DNA from: Acidobacteriota bacterium
GTDB lineage: Bacteria > Acidobacteriota > Blastocatellia > RBC074
DNA length: 64,000 nucleotides
Reading direction: 5' to 3'
Assembly (NCBI GenBank): GCA_018268995.1
Contig: JAFDVL010000012.1
Span: forward strand, 222,328-286,327
Part shown: in pieces, positions 1-9,126 of the stretch
Layout of the letters: each line of letters begins with the position of its first letter
How positions within the stretch are numbered: the stretch's first letter is position 1
The notes under the pieces: model-generated
The model's input: only the letters and a program-made list of their open reading frames with translations
What the model was told of the DNA's origin: nothing
The model's database searches: none
Program-made: the position numbers and the translations under genes

Positions 1-222
1 AGCAAGCATGGCTGCTGTCCGCTCTTTTTCCTCTTCCGCTTTTGCTAAATCAGTAAGAGTTTTGTTGTAAGACTCCTCGGCCAGTAGACGTTCCTGCTGA
101 CCGTGATACATCGCAGAGAGGGCAAGGAGAGCAAAGCCAAGAATTGTTGAGATGATGAAGGGATAGGTTGGAATCGCAGGGAATTCCCGCGCGATAATCA
201 GTTGCTGTGAGGTTGCTTGCAT
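1..222 (-). CDS. Partial membrane-anchored hypothetical protein
   Basis: This is a leftward reading frame with an ATG at 222 that is still open at the window edge, so only about 74 N-terminal residues are seen. They contain one hydrophobic segment (about residues 22-41, core FIISTILGFALLALSAM), followed by a charged, Glu/Lys-rich stretch with coiled-coil character (LAEESYNKTLTDLAKAEEE). The start lies 3 bases past the stop of the upstream gene (226), which suggests co-transcription with the secreted-protein genes to the right. I do not recognise the family. A membrane-anchored coiled-coil protein is all the sequence supports. Confidence 0.6.
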   Translation of the reverse strand, partial: MQATSQQLIIAREFPAIPTYPFIISTILGFALLALSAMYHGQQERLLAEESYNKTLTDLAKAEEEKERTAAMLA

Positions 223-225
223 TGG

Positions 226-720
226 CTATTTGATCCTTGTGTTTTGAATCCCGGCCCAGAGATGGAGGCCTGTGTAGGCAAGGGTAGGCACGTACCACCA
301 CTTCTTGCCTTGCTTGCGTAATTTCGTAGACGTATAGAACGCTAAGAGATTGACACCTGTGGTGAAGGCATAAGAGGCTGGTCGGCCAGCTTTCACAAAT
401 GGCCGCATGAGAGGGTTTCCTTCCCGGCAATTCGGGCATCGCTCCAGCGTGCGAAATGTGGATTCAAGGTCAAAGATGGTCGATCCTTCTAACGCAGTAA
501 ATAAAAGGAGCGGCGCCTGTGAATCTCGCTTTGCTGCCACTCGATTTTGTTGTTGTGGCGGCGATGATGCTGGCGCAGAGTGAGCATCTTTTATCGCAGT
601 GTTTTGGGATGGAGTGTTTGTCCCTTGCTGGCGAGAGATGAGGGTAGCGACTTGCGCTTCGGCAGCATAAGTAAACAGAACTAGAAGAAGCGCGACATGA
701 AGAGAGGAGGTTGTTTTCAT
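226..720 (-). CDS. Hypothetical secreted or membrane protein with signal peptide
   Basis: The product is about 164 residues from the ATG at 720. That start places a typical signal peptide at the N-terminus (MKTTSS, then a hydrophobic core LHVALLLVLFTYAAEA). An upstream in-frame start would put ten charged residues before it and is less likely. A Gln/Ser/Pro-rich linker follows. The C-terminal half has a CPNC pair (RCPNCREGNP) and two moderately hydrophobic segments (ASYAFTTGVNLLAFYTS and WWYVPTLAYTGLHLWAG), so it may sit in the inner membrane. The arrangement resembles small DUF5658-like membrane proteins, but I cannot assign the family. It lies downstream of two large secreted DUF11 genes on the same strand. 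Confidence 0.6.
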   Translation of the reverse strand: MKTTSSLHVALLLVLFTYAAEAQVATLISRQQGTNTPSQNTAIKDAHSAPASSPPQQQNRVAAKRDSQAPLLLFTALEGSTIFDLESTFRTLERCPNCREGNPLMRPFVKAGRPASYAFTTGVNLLAFYTSTKLRKQGKKWWYVPTLAYTGLHLWAGIQNTRIK

Positions 721-771
721 GTCGCGCTTGAGTAGCAATTGAAATGCCAAATCACTTTTGCGGCTTTGGAA

Positions 772-806
772 CTACTGTCTACTGCCTACCGTCTACCGTC
801 TACTTT
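772..806. repeat. Five tandem 7-bp repeats (CTACYGT-like)
   Basis: Five head-to-tail heptamers are seen: CTACTGT, CTACTGC, CTACCGT, CTACCGT, CTACTTT. They fill the short gap between the small secreted protein gene and the first DUF11 gene. No function is evident. Such short arrays can vary in copy number by slippage. Confidence 0.7.
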
Positions 807-819
807 CCCCGGTGTGTCA

Positions 820-2823
820 CTATCTAATTTTCGTAATGAATCCGACTGTGCCTGTGTTGTTCGGCGCAGTGAAAGAGAGATTCCCTGCCGTTGCTCGCCA
901 TCGTAGCGTTGTAACGCTACGGTCATAGCCAGCAGAAGCGCCCCCGCCTCCACTGACCGGCGTGTAGGTCCAGGAGGCTCCGTTATCGGAGGAATATTCG
1001 ATCACAAACGTGAGTCCGGTGGTGCCAGGACTGCTGGTGGCGGAGCCTATTTTGAAGTCTGTATTCGTTGGAATGGTGTCTTGAAGAATGATGTTATTGG
1101 CGGCTGCCCCGCCTCCGTTTGTGTAACTGATCGAAAAAGTCAAATCGGTGCCGGGCTGTTGGGTGGCCGTACTGCAAGTTGCCGGGGCGGTGCAGGATTT
1201 TGCTAAGGTAATGAGAGGCGCGCCGCTCGTGATCGTGGTCGGGTCAGTTGTTGTGTTATTAGCGGTGTTGCTCTCTCCCCCGCCAGATACTGAAGCGGAG
1301 TTCGTTATGCCACTGGTTGCATTGCCCGCTACGGAAACAGTAAAACTGAAGCTGCTTGTGCCGCTGACCGCAATCGCTGTGGAAGAGGTGCAAGTGATGG
1401 TTTGAGGGGAAGTTGTGTTAGAGGTACAAGACCAAGCGGCAGCATTTGTTCCGCTCAACGTGACGGCTCCTGCTGCGCCGCTATTGATCAAAAGGCCGGT
1501 AGGCAGTGAGTCTGTCACGGTAATCGTTCCGGCGCTAGCGCCGGTTCCTGAATTGGAAACGGTAAGTGTGTAGTTCCCTGTTCCCCCTGATGGAAAATTG
1601 CCCGTATGCGTTTTCGCAATCGTTAAATCAGGTGTATTGGGGAGGGTAACGTTGGTAGTTGTGGTTGCGTTTGCGCCTCCCGCAGGTCCATCAAGCCAGT
1701 TGGCGATGGCAATGTTGGTAATAGATGCCGGGGGACTGGTGGTGTTAACGGTGACCTGATAAGTGATGGTCGCCTGATTTGCTGCGCCAGCGAGAATGGT
1801 GCCCGCGCTTGCATTTAGGCCATCGATGGAGACGGGGGAAGCGAAGGGGTATGTTGCTGCGCCCATATTGACCCCATTTAGCGTTGCGCTATTGGCGACG
1901 AAGGTGGTGCCGGAGGGAAGCGCATCTTGCAAGGTGAGCAACGTGGCAGCAGCGTTCCCGTTGTTGAGGACGTTGACCGTGTAAGTGAGTGTGTCGCCCG
2001 GCTTTGCGCTGGTCGGGGAAACTGATTTTGTGATGGCAATTGCAGGGGCAAGAAATGGGGCATTCCCAGAGGCGAAGTCTCTGACAATAGAACCTGAAAG
2101 GGTAGTGAGTGTCGTGCCCCGCGCGGTAGATATATCGATAGTAGCAACTAGACCACTGAGAGTTCCGATGAGCAACCTGCCCTGTGAATCAAATGCGATT
2201 GAGGTTACCAGGAAGCCTAAATCCAAAGGAACCCCGTCAACGACGATCTGCCCGATGGGGTAGGCGTTGATTGGTGAAGAAGTGAAATCCAGCCGGTAGA
2301 GTGAGTTCCCGAAGATTCCCCAACCGCGCCCATTGCCGTCAAATGCAATATCACCATTGGCTGTGCTTCCCGTCGGCGACGGACCTTGAAAGGAGATGAA
2401 GCCTAATGAAACGGGAGTAGGGTTTGAGGCGGTGAAGGAGAATACTTGGTTGTCGGAAGTGATAGCGATCCCGGTGCTCCCCATGAATCCGAGTCGGAAG
2501 ATGGAAGTGGAATTGCTAAAGATGCCCAAGACCCCGCTTTCAGTTGTTCCGTCCCAGCTTTTATATTGGCTGGGGGCGTTGCTCCCGTCAATGTAATAGA
2601 GACTGTTGTTTTGGTTGTTGAAGCCCAGCGCTGCACTGCCCGGAAATGAAATGGTGAAGAGTACGCCTGATAGACTGCCGGTGTTCGGATCAAGGGTGCG
2701 AATACTACGGGTGCCGAAAGTAATTCCCTCTACTATGTACAGGGCTGTGGGGTCAAGCGTTTGTGCAAACGTTACGGTGCAGAAGATCAGGCCAGCGAGG
2801 AGGAGGGGTAGTCGTAAAAGCAT
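820..2823 (-). CDS. Large secreted protein with DUF11 repeats
   Basis: The product is 667 residues. An N-terminal signal peptide (MLLRLPLLLAGLIFCTVTFAQ) directs export. Residues about 22-260 form a beta-rich region that repeatedly reads like the DUF6923 fold (LYIVEG, NNSLYYIDG, GNGRGWGIFGNSLYRLD). Three DUF11 domains follow, starting near residues 265, 395 and 540, each with the characteristic pattern of a polar strand, 'GDTLTYTVNVLNNG' or 'TGNYTLTVSNSGTG', then 'LPSGTTF' or 'LPTGLL'. DUF11 modules are extracellular Ig-like beta domains common in surface and adhesin-like proteins. No LPXTG, PEP-CTERM or other sorting signal is visible at the C-terminus, which ends shortly after the last repeat. 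The gene pairs with a second DUF11 gene 85 bases upstream and was probably co-expressed with it. Confidence 0.8.
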   Translation of the reverse strand: MLLRLPLLLAGLIFCTVTFAQTLDPTALYIVEGITFGTRSIRTLDPNTGSLSGVLFTISFPGSAALGFNNQNNSLYYIDGSNAPSQYKSWDGTTESGVLGIFSNSTSIFRLGFMGSTGIAITSDNQVFSFTASNPTPVSLGFISFQGPSPTGSTANGDIAFDGNGRGWGIFGNSLYRLDFTSSPINAYPIGQIVVDGVPLDLGFLVTSIAFDSQGRLLIGTLSGLVATIDISTARGTTLTTLSGSIVRDFASGNAPFLAPAIAITKSVSPTSAKPGDTLTYTVNVLNNGNAAATLLTLQDALPSGTTFVANSATLNGVNMGAATYPFASPVSIDGLNASAGTILAGAANQATITYQVTVNTTSPPASITNIAIANWLDGPAGGANATTTTNVTLPNTPDLTIAKTHTGNFPSGGTGNYTLTVSNSGTGASAGTITVTDSLPTGLLINSGAAGAVTLSGTNAAAWSCTSNTTSPQTITCTSSTAIAVSGTSSFSFTVSVAGNATSGITNSASVSGGGESNTANNTTTDPTTITSGAPLITLAKSCTAPATCSTATQQPGTDLTFSISYTNGGGAAANNIILQDTIPTNTDFKIGSATSSPGTTGLTFVIEYSSDNGASWTYTPVSGGGGASAGYDRSVTTLRWRATAGNLSFTAPNNTGTVGFITKIR

Positions 2824-2908
2824 TTGTATATCTCCGGTTATTTACCCTGGAAGCGGCTCGTGAACGTCCTGTTCATTCGATACTTGATCGAGTCTGCCGC
2901 TTAATCAC

Positions 2909-4486
2909 TTACTTGACTTTGCGCTGGAAGGTGCAAGTCACAATTTGTCCGGCAGCGACTGGACTGGTTAGGCTGAACGTGTATGTTGAATAAGCCGTAG
3001 TATCGCCTGTAATTGTTGCCCCAACGCTGCAACTTGCGCTGCCCGGTACGGCGTCTGTCCAACTTGCCCAGTTGTTGGGGGATGTATTGCCGTTTTCGGT
3101 AATGGAAACGCCAGAAGATTGAACGGGAAAGCGTTCAATGCGATCCCAGGGGCCAGCCGTCAGGGAAGGATTTGGCGTTGTATTGGGTAACTTGCCCGTA
3201 ATCGTGAGCGTGTAAGTGATTAGGCTTCCGCTCACAACGTCTGACGCTGCTCCTAAGCCTGTCCCATTGGTCGTAGCTTGGCTCTTCTGGATATCGACTG
3301 AGCCGGTGATAATTGTGTCACCGGTAGACTCGAAGATCTCATTCGTTGGCGCTGACCCACCCCATGCTCCCGTCGCCCCATTGGGAATTGCTGACCATGT
3401 TCTCGCGCTTGTTAAGTTTGTGAAACCTTCCGAGAACAGAGAAGTTTGTGTCCCCGGCATGTACAGGCCAATATACATTGTTGTGGTTACATTTTTACGG
3501 CCTGTGTACCTGGCGTTCGGAAAGGTGTGACGTGCAAGGAAGTTTACGGTTTGTCCAGGCTGCACGACTAAATTGTTGAAAGGGACATTTATCGGGTCAA
3601 TTGTGTGAATATTGCGAGTCAAGTTGGTCGTGCTTGACGGTAATCCAGATGCGGATTTCAGGAGAGTCCAGGTTGCGCCATTATTAAATGAGACCTCTGT
3701 TGTAATGTCTTGGGCATTATCAAAAAAAATCCCGCCAGCGCCGCCAGTAAAATATGTCACATTTGGCGTGTCCGCCTCGTCTGCCGATTTATTTCCCTGC
3801 ACGAGTCCAAATGACCAGGGGATGTTACCCGTGTTTTTGATGGCCTTGGGAGAAATAACAACAATGTTACCACTCAGCGTACTGAAGTTCGGTTCTGGCC
3901 AGGTCGTGTGGTCGTAGTGTTCCCGATTCGTGAGCATGTTGTGCATGATCGTTGAATCAGGATTCGACTGTGGCCCCATGTGGACATTGGATTGCGCAAC
4001 AGGGACATCCGATGATAGAGGAGTGCCACATCCTGCTGTTGGCGTGTTTAGTGCTGTGCAACTGGATGCAGCCGGTGGGGATGTTCCACCACTTGGGTCA
4101 ACGGAGATGTTATTCGCTGGTGAATTGGACATGATGGAGCGGCGCGGCTGGACATTAATCGTGAGCGGGTTTGCTGTCCCTCCACTGGCGGCGATGGTGC
4201 TGGAATAGGTGCAGGTAATCGTGCCGACCGGATCAGACGCGATGGTGCTACTGCACGTCCAGTTTGTCCCGCTGGCTCCTATTAGGTTCATTCCTGGGGG
4301 AATTGCCTCTTGTATGGTCGCGCCGGCTGCTGCTGCCCCGCCAATGTTTGTGACGGTGATCGTGAGACTGGATTGGCCAGCGACCACATACGAAGGGGAG
4401 GGGCCGGTTTGGGAGATGGTTAGTGACTGCCCCATTGCAAAGCTTGTGAGCGTGTGAAGAGTGAGTAGAAATAGAAATGACTTCAT
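2909..4486 (-). CDS. Secreted DUF11-domain protein
   Basis: The product is about 525 residues from the ATG at 4486. The ATG has an AGGAG six bases upstream and is preferred over the TTG three bases earlier. A signal peptide (MKSFLFLLTLHTLTSFAMG) is followed by one clear DUF11 domain (about residues 20-115; SSLTITVTNIGGAAAAGATIQ, IPPGMNL). The middle region is unique and contains a His/Tyr-rich segment. A second conserved-repeat-like block appears at the C-terminus (SGSLITYTLTITGKL, ending in TCTFQRKVK). Like its downstream neighbour it is probably an extracellular or outer-surface protein. The function is unknown. Confidence 0.78.
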   Translation of the reverse strand: MKSFLFLLTLHTLTSFAMGQSLTISQTGPSPSYVVAGQSSLTITVTNIGGAAAAGATIQEAIPPGMNLIGASGTNWTCSSTIASDPVGTITCTYSSTIAASGGTANPLTINVQPRRSIMSNSPANNISVDPSGGTSPPAASSCTALNTPTAGCGTPLSSDVPVAQSNVHMGPQSNPDSTIMHNMLTNREHYDHTTWPEPNFSTLSGNIVVISPKAIKNTGNIPWSFGLVQGNKSADEADTPNVTYFTGGAGGIFFDNAQDITTEVSFNNGATWTLLKSASGLPSSTTNLTRNIHTIDPINVPFNNLVVQPGQTVNFLARHTFPNARYTGRKNVTTTMYIGLYMPGTQTSLFSEGFTNLTSARTWSAIPNGATGAWGGSAPTNEIFESTGDTIITGSVDIQKSQATTNGTGLGAASDVVSGSLITYTLTITGKLPNTTPNPSLTAGPWDRIERFPVQSSGVSITENGNTSPNNWASWTDAVPGSASCSVGATITGDTTAYSTYTFSLTSPVAAGQIVTCTFQRKVK

Positions 4487-4574
4487 CAATTACTCCTATT
4501 GTATTTTTGAGAAAAAGATTCTTCGTGAATCGTGAGATTCTGGCAGGGATTACATGCAAACGCTGAGCCAATGG

Positions 4575-4775
4575 CTATTTGGTCTTGCGATGGCGGATTA
4601 AGAAGAGTATGCCGGCAAGGGCGGCGGTGTAGTAAAGAAAGGAGGCAAATAATTCCTGATTGGCGTGCCACAACAAATAGCCGATTCGGACGGTCTGGAA
4701 AAAGAGCAATGATGTGACTGCCCAAATGATGCCATTGGTTGCTGGCGGCGGAGTTTTGGGTCTAAGGTTAATCAT
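4575..4775 (-). CDS. Small two-helix membrane protein
   Basis: The product is about 66 residues from the ATG at 4775, which overlaps the stop of the preceding gene by a few bases. An ATG at 4796 is an alternative start. Two hydrophobic segments are visible (IIWAVTSLLFFQTVRIGYLL and SFLYYTAALAGILFLI), and the protein ends in a basic tail (RHRKTK). Translational coupling to the zinc-ribbon membrane protein upstream suggests that they work together. The family is not recognised. Confidence 0.55.
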   Translation of the reverse strand: MINLRPKTPPPATNGIIWAVTSLLFFQTVRIGYLLWHANQELFASFLYYTAALAGILFLIRHRKTK

Positions 4776-5355
4776 GGGTTGGGGTTTGATGCGCATATAT
4801 ACAGGCGATTTGTTCTTCCAGTAGGTCTAGTACCTGATTGTTTGGACTGTGGGAACGCAGCTTTTGCTTTATTTCTACCCCTTCGTCATAGAGTCCCTTT
4901 GGTAAATGCCTTCGTAGAACACTCAGATGCAGCTTGTTGGCCCAAATCAGATATTCAATTTCCAGTGTTTTCTCTCTAGTCTCTCGCCAAGCTTGACGCT
5001 GGACGGCCACAGCATCAGCCGGGATGTATCCCTCCGAGCTTCCTTGCTCAAGCCGTAACAGGCAAGCGCAGAGATGTCGGTAGTGTCGTGCCAGGGTGTC
5101 TGGGGATCGGAGCAAGAACTGCAAGGCCGTCAGGATTGCCATTAAAGAAATAACAATAAGTAGAATCGTGAATAGCCCGGCCTGGATGTCGCAGGTTTTT
5201 ATGAGAATGAGCGCGCTACCGAGAATGAGCCAATGGTATTTCCAAAAGACTTGCTGAAAGGACGCGAGAGCTTTTCGCTCTCCGCACCAGGGACAAATCG
5301 AAACCGGATCGTACCATTCGCAGGTTGGGCAAATTGTTGGGGAGGAAAATAACAT
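4768..5355 (-). CDS. Zinc-ribbon membrane protein, hypothetical
   Basis: The product is 195 residues. Two CxxC pairs near the N-terminus (CPTCEW, CPWCGERK; residues 9-24) look like a zinc ribbon. Two adjacent transmembrane segments follow at about residues 40-82 (WLILGSALILIK and LFTILLIVISLMAILTAL). The remaining cytoplasmic part is largely helical and charged. The layout, a zinc ribbon followed by a membrane hairpin, is common in small bacterial proteins of unknown role. It lies 115 bases downstream of the C5-methyltransferase gene and overlaps the next small membrane protein gene. Confidence 0.6.
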   Translation of the reverse strand: MLFSSPTICPTCEWYDPVSICPWCGERKALASFQQVFWKYHWLILGSALILIKTCDIQAGLFTILLIVISLMAILTALQFLLRSPDTLARHYRHLCACLLRLEQGSSEGYIPADAVAVQRQAWRETREKTLEIEYLIWANKLHLSVLRRHLPKGLYDEGVEIKQKLRSHSPNNQVLDLLEEQIACIYAHQTPTHD

Positions 5356-5470
5356 AGGGTTGTTTTTCTAGTTTTGACTTCCTGCATTGAGATAGACAAG
5401 CAACAGGCAAATGGCATACCAGATTGGATTTGAAGAAGAGGCGGAGATTAATTCCCAAAATCGCAAACCA

Positions 5471-6835
5471 CTAAATTAAGACGCTGCATAACGCTTTTGC
5501 TAAATTTACTGGTACGGCATTCCCAATTTGTCGTATCACATCCTTTTTTTTGCCCGTGAACTCATAATTTGTGAACCCCTGTGCCGCGGCCAGCTCATGC
5601 GGTCGCAGCATGCGAAAATGGATGTCAAGGCCGTAGCCGTTGCCTAAATTCACAAGTGGTTGCACGAGGCCGAAGCGGTCATTTGTTGTAATGGTGTCGA
5701 TTGGCTCGCTTAAAGGATAGGCCTTACCAGTGCGGTTATATTTAATGAGAAACGGCTGTGCGATGGCGAAGGCATTTGAGGTCGTGACAGTTTTTAGCGG
5801 TTCCGTGATTGCGGCAGTGCGTCGTCCCGGGAAAGCATCGTCGCCATGTGCGGCCTCAACCAGGAACGGTTGGCATAAAGCATGATGCGTTTGTGTGGTG
5901 ATTGTTGTTAGCGGCTCGGTTAATTTGCGTACATCGCAGTTGTTGCGCAGCTCGACGATAAATGGCTCGACCAGGGCAAAATGCTCATAGCTGGCTGTGA
6001 TGGTGGGAAGCGGTTTGTCGAGTGGTTCGCTAGTATGCCCACCGTAGTATTTGACGAGAAAAGGGGTGGTTTGCCCCAGCCCGAATTTTTGCAGGCCTAC
6101 TGCAATTCGTTTCAGCGTCGCAGGTTTGAGTGGTTTGCGGCGAGTAAAAATTGACTGACTGGGAACGCTCCAATCAATGATTTCAGCAGCAGTGCGCCAA
6201 GCCTGTGTGCTGCCGAATAAATTTGTTTCGCCGGTCGGGGTGTGTGTAACTTCTGGCCAGTTGATTGGTTTGTTTCCGCGCTGAGCGAGAATAAACAGAC
6301 GTCTGCGCGAAGTGGGGTCGCCATAATTGGCGGCATTTAGTATGCGGTATTCGACACGATAGCCGAGGGAGCGTAGCGCATTTAAGAAGGCCTGGAACGT
6401 GAGCCCTTTCATGCTTTTGAGAGGCTTACCGTTGGCTCCCAATGGGCCGAAAGACTCAAACTCAGGCACGTTCTCAATCAGAATTTTTTGAACATACAAC
6501 GCCTCTGCCCAACGCAAAATATGCCAACAGGACGATCTTGATTGATCGTTTATTGGCTTGCCGCCTCTGGCTTTACTGTGATGTTGGCATTCTGGAGATG
6601 CGACTAATAAGTCCAATCTCCCGTCTGGAACAACTTTGCGCGGGTTCACGTTATCCAGGTCTTCGCAGAGGTGTGTTGCGTTAGGGTGATTGCGGGAATG
6701 CGTTTCGATTGCCACTCCCCAATGATTGATGGCCGTTAGTTTGAGTTGATGTTCTTTTTCGGCGCAGGCTTGGCGTAAGCCCTCGGATGTCCCACCGGCA
6801 CCTGCGAATAAATCAACCGCTCGAATTGTTTTCAT
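5471..6835 (-). CDS. C5-cytosine DNA methyltransferase
   Basis: The product is 454 residues and would transfer a methyl group from S-adenosylmethionine to C5 of cytosine. Motif I is DLFAGAGG (residues 8-15). Motif IV is SPECQHHS (near residue 80), with the catalytic Cys but a Glu in place of the usual Pro. ENVPEF is motif VI, and RRRLFILAQ matches motif VIII. The region between about residues 255 and 395 holds four short repeats of the form 'PF-hydrophobic-x ... EPLxTITT ... ALxQPF', where the target-recognition region is expected. RPHELAAAQGF and IGNAVPVNLAKAL are motifs IX and X. This layout with internal repeats is typical of stand-alone methyltransferases of phages and mobile elements. 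No cognate endonuclease is adjacent, so it is probably solitary. Its start overlaps the stop of the upstream gene by 4 bases. Confidence 0.9.
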   Translation of the reverse strand: MKTIRAVDLFAGAGGTSEGLRQACAEKEHQLKLTAINHWGVAIETHSRNHPNATHLCEDLDNVNPRKVVPDGRLDLLVASPECQHHSKARGGKPINDQSRSSCWHILRWAEALYVQKILIENVPEFESFGPLGANGKPLKSMKGLTFQAFLNALRSLGYRVEYRILNAANYGDPTSRRRLFILAQRGNKPINWPEVTHTPTGETNLFGSTQAWRTAAEIIDWSVPSQSIFTRRKPLKPATLKRIAVGLQKFGLGQTTPFLVKYYGGHTSEPLDKPLPTITASYEHFALVEPFIVELRNNCDVRKLTEPLTTITTQTHHALCQPFLVEAAHGDDAFPGRRTAAITEPLKTVTTSNAFAIAQPFLIKYNRTGKAYPLSEPIDTITTNDRFGLVQPLVNLGNGYGLDIHFRMLRPHELAAAQGFTNYEFTGKKKDVIRQIGNAVPVNLAKALCSVLI

Positions 6836-7263
6836 GCTTGCTGAACCTTGACCCGGTCGATGATGGCTTCCAGATCGGAGTGGGAAATCTCAGTGGTTTG
6901 GATTGAAACTCCGCTTTTTGTGTCAGCTTCCCAATAGACGCCTGAAGGACAAATCACGACTGTAGGGGTTTCTGTCGCGGTGGGCGTGAGAGGAAAGTCG
7001 GGCGAGAGCATCCAAGTCTGCGGAAGCAGCAGAGAAGGCGAAATGATGGCATTTTCCAATTCATCACTGCCTTCAACGAACTGAATGTCTCTGTCGTAGA
7101 ATTCGAGTCGGAAGAAATCCTGACTCGACTGGCGAACGATCAGTGCCTGGAGCAAGCATTTCTTTAATCGTTTGACGTAGGTCGGCGTGAAGCCTATGAC
7201 TGCCCAATCACAGCCATGCTCACCTGCTTCATCGTTGGTAATCGTGTCGAGTAGTATTCTCAT
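6832..7263 (-). CDS. Hypothetical protein in mobile-element operon
   Basis: The product is 143 residues with no recognised domain and a mixed alpha/beta composition. Its start overlaps the end of the RecU-like gene by about 35 bases, and its stop overlaps the methyltransferase start by 4 bases. It is therefore embedded in a tightly packed operon. Acidic segments (FVEGSDELENAI) and the absence of membrane segments suggest a small soluble protein. The role is unknown. Confidence 0.55.
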   Translation of the reverse strand: MRILLDTITNDEAGEHGCDWAVIGFTPTYVKRLKKCLLQALIVRQSSQDFFRLEFYDRDIQFVEGSDELENAIISPSLLLPQTWMLSPDFPLTPTATETPTVVICPSGVYWEADTKSGVSIQTTEISHSDLEAIIDRVKVQQA

Positions 7264-7828
7264 AAGATTGGTTTTGGATAGCTGCTAAGTAGTCAAAAAG
7301 CAGACCGGGGGCAGGCTTAGCTTCAGGTAAGTTCTCCGCGAAAAAGAGATGCGGGATGCTCTTTCGATTTTGTTTTTCCCGCCAGCTTTCAACAATTGTA
7401 ATTGGCAGAAAATAAATCTCATCGTAGCTGCTAAATTCAACTAGAAAGCCTGCCATTGCCCCCATACGTGCCGCACGAATTAAGAAATCAATTTGGTGCG
7501 CATGTAAGTTATCAAAGTCGAGCACGTTCCGTTTTGTCGTCTTGGCATCAAAGAATATGGCTTGCCCATAAGGATGAATGATGCCCCCATAATCAGGCTC
7601 AGCTTTTGATTCGGGGACGAATTGACGTTGGAGGATCGGCTGTTTAGTGATGCGATATTCGGCTAACGTGATGTGTCCTTGTTCTCCTGTATTGCTGGCC
7701 TTTCCTGCAATATATTTACCGGGAACAGCCTTGCGAGTGATATAGGCTCGGCCCATTCGCTCGTAGCTGGCATTGACATGGTTAATCAATGACTGGAATG
7801 CGGCTCCTGCCGTGGCGCCTTTGCTCAT
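7229..7828 (-). CDS. RecU-like Holliday junction resolvase
   Basis: The product is 199 residues. It matches the RecU pattern: an N-terminal helix with a conserved Asn and Tyr (FQSLINHVNASYERMGRAYI), then DYGG (residue about 78), FFDAKTTK (about 91-98; the Asp and Lys belong to the PD-(D/E)xK nuclease core), and HAHQIDFL, which contains the family's HQ. A strand pattern around GFLVEFSSYDEIYFLPI is also typical. RecU cleaves four-way junctions during recombination and chromosome segregation, and phage versions resolve replication intermediates. Its position among replication genes fits this. Its start overlaps the upstream gene by 4 bases. Confidence 0.75.
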   Translation of the reverse strand: MSKGATAGAAFQSLINHVNASYERMGRAYITRKAVPGKYIAGKASNTGEQGHITLAEYRITKQPILQRQFVPESKAEPDYGGIIHPYGQAIFFDAKTTKRNVLDFDNLHAHQIDFLIRAARMGAMAGFLVEFSSYDEIYFLPITIVESWREKQNRKSIPHLFFAENLPEAKPAPGLLFDYLAAIQNQSYENTTRHDYQR

Positions 7829-8559
7829 GACTTTGAAATCCTCGCGACTGCTTCTCGTGCGTTTTGCAGAATTTCGTTAGTTTGGTTGTAATTTGGGATG
7901 AAGAAATGGGCTGTTTCCCGTTCAATCCACACGCCAGTGCCGTAGAGGTGAAGGTTCGTCAGGAGCTTGACCAGTTGTTTGTTGTTGAGATCAGGTCGAG
8001 GCACGCTCAACAGGAGACCTGACGTCCCGTTGACTTTGACTTCATCGCCTGTACGTTCAATACGTCGTGTCGTGTTCAATCGCTCATGATGATATTGCTT
8101 CTCTGTCTGGTACTTCAGGAGGTGTTGGTTTCCTTCCATTACCAACCCTGCGGCATAAACAGGCTGCCCGTCTCTGTGTGTGTATGGTTCGGAGCAGAGA
8201 AACCGATTGCCATTTTGATGTAGGGGCGGCACTGCTCCAAGCAAGTTTGTCCACCGCTCTTCTGTGGTTTTTCGCCAGAAATTGTGATGGTTGGCCAAAT
8301 CCTGCGCCATTACGGGGAAGGGGTTTTCCATGAAGTCCTGGTGTGCCCATTGCTTGAGTAGTGTGGACTCGACAACTAATGCCGCAGGCGAAGTCTCGGC
8401 CCCTAATGTAAAAGCCATTGCCTCGCAAGGAGAGGCGAATTGAAAGGCGATTACGTCCCCTCCCCCGTTAAGTCGTGCGACGGTTGCATGGGTGTCCCGC
8501 AGGTAGATCGTGTGCGCGCTATTCCCGCATTCGGCCCCAATCTTGAATTGAGTTTTCAT
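7825..8559 (-). CDS. Hypothetical protein
   Basis: The product is about 244 residues from the ATG at 8559. A longer upstream extension of the frame is Lys/Arg/Pro-rich and overlaps the neighbouring gene, so it was not chosen. The first part is beta-rich (IYLRDTHATVARLNGGG). The centre is rich in His, Trp and Gln (HHNFWRKTTEERWTNLLGAV), and the C-terminal part reads VWIERETAHFFIPNYNQ. No family is recognised. Its stop overlaps the RecU-like start by 4 bases. Confidence 0.55.
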   Translation of the reverse strand: MKTQFKIGAECGNSAHTIYLRDTHATVARLNGGGDVIAFQFASPCEAMAFTLGAETSPAALVVESTLLKQWAHQDFMENPFPVMAQDLANHHNFWRKTTEERWTNLLGAVPPLHQNGNRFLCSEPYTHRDGQPVYAAGLVMEGNQHLLKYQTEKQYHHERLNTTRRIERTGDEVKVNGTSGLLLSVPRPDLNNKQLVKLLTNLHLYGTGVWIERETAHFFIPNYNQTNEILQNAREAVARISKS

Positions 8560-8608
8560 GGCAGTTGGCTTATCCTCCCAAAAAAAGATGGAGCGGAGAG
8601 ACCGGGGT

Positions 8609-9001
8609 TTAGGCGGCGACTTTCCGCTCCTGAGTGGCTTCAGAGAACACTTGCACTTGCTCACTCCCCGCAAATATTTTTTCAGCCAGATGGAGCGCTA
8701 ATAGTTCTGTTTCTGTTCCGTGCCTGTAGCGCGTGCCTTCTGCATAAGCTGTAATGATGGGCGAGAGGATGGCTAAATCAGGGGTGCCAATCGCGAGAGG
8801 GGCTATGCTCAGGAGGTCATCGAGTAGACAGTCTGCCAGCTTGAGGTTATTGGGGAGTGCCGAATAATCAATGAGGGTGAATTGGGTGGGCAGGGCATCC
8901 GCAGATTCCCAGCCGAAAGCGCCTGCTACCTCGATCCAAATTTTGCCTTCTTCTTCAGAAAGAGCGAAATACTTGCCTTGAGCAAAAGAGTAAAAAGTCA
9001 T
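8609..9001 (-). CDS. Hypothetical protein
   Basis: The product is 130 residues, acidic and without membrane segments. It starts MTFYSFAQGKYFALSEEEGK and ends in a Gln/Glu-rich tail. No domain is recognised. Direction and spacing match the neighbouring genes, so it is probably part of the same leftward operon. About 125 bases separate it from the next upstream gene. Confidence 0.5.
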   Translation of the reverse strand: MTFYSFAQGKYFALSEEEGKIWIEVAGAFGWESADALPTQFTLIDYSALPNNLKLADCLLDDLLSIAPLAIGTPDLAILSPIITAYAEGTRYRHGTETELLALHLAEKIFAGSEQVQVFSEATQERKVAA

Positions 9002-9126
9002 GTGAAGTGTGAGGGGGCAAGAGAAAAACTGGCAACTGTCTATGCGCTTGCATGACAGTTGCCAAAAGTTATAAGCGATGAGTGTTCTAACACACGCTTT
9101 TACAGCCGCCCTTGCTCAAGCAAACA

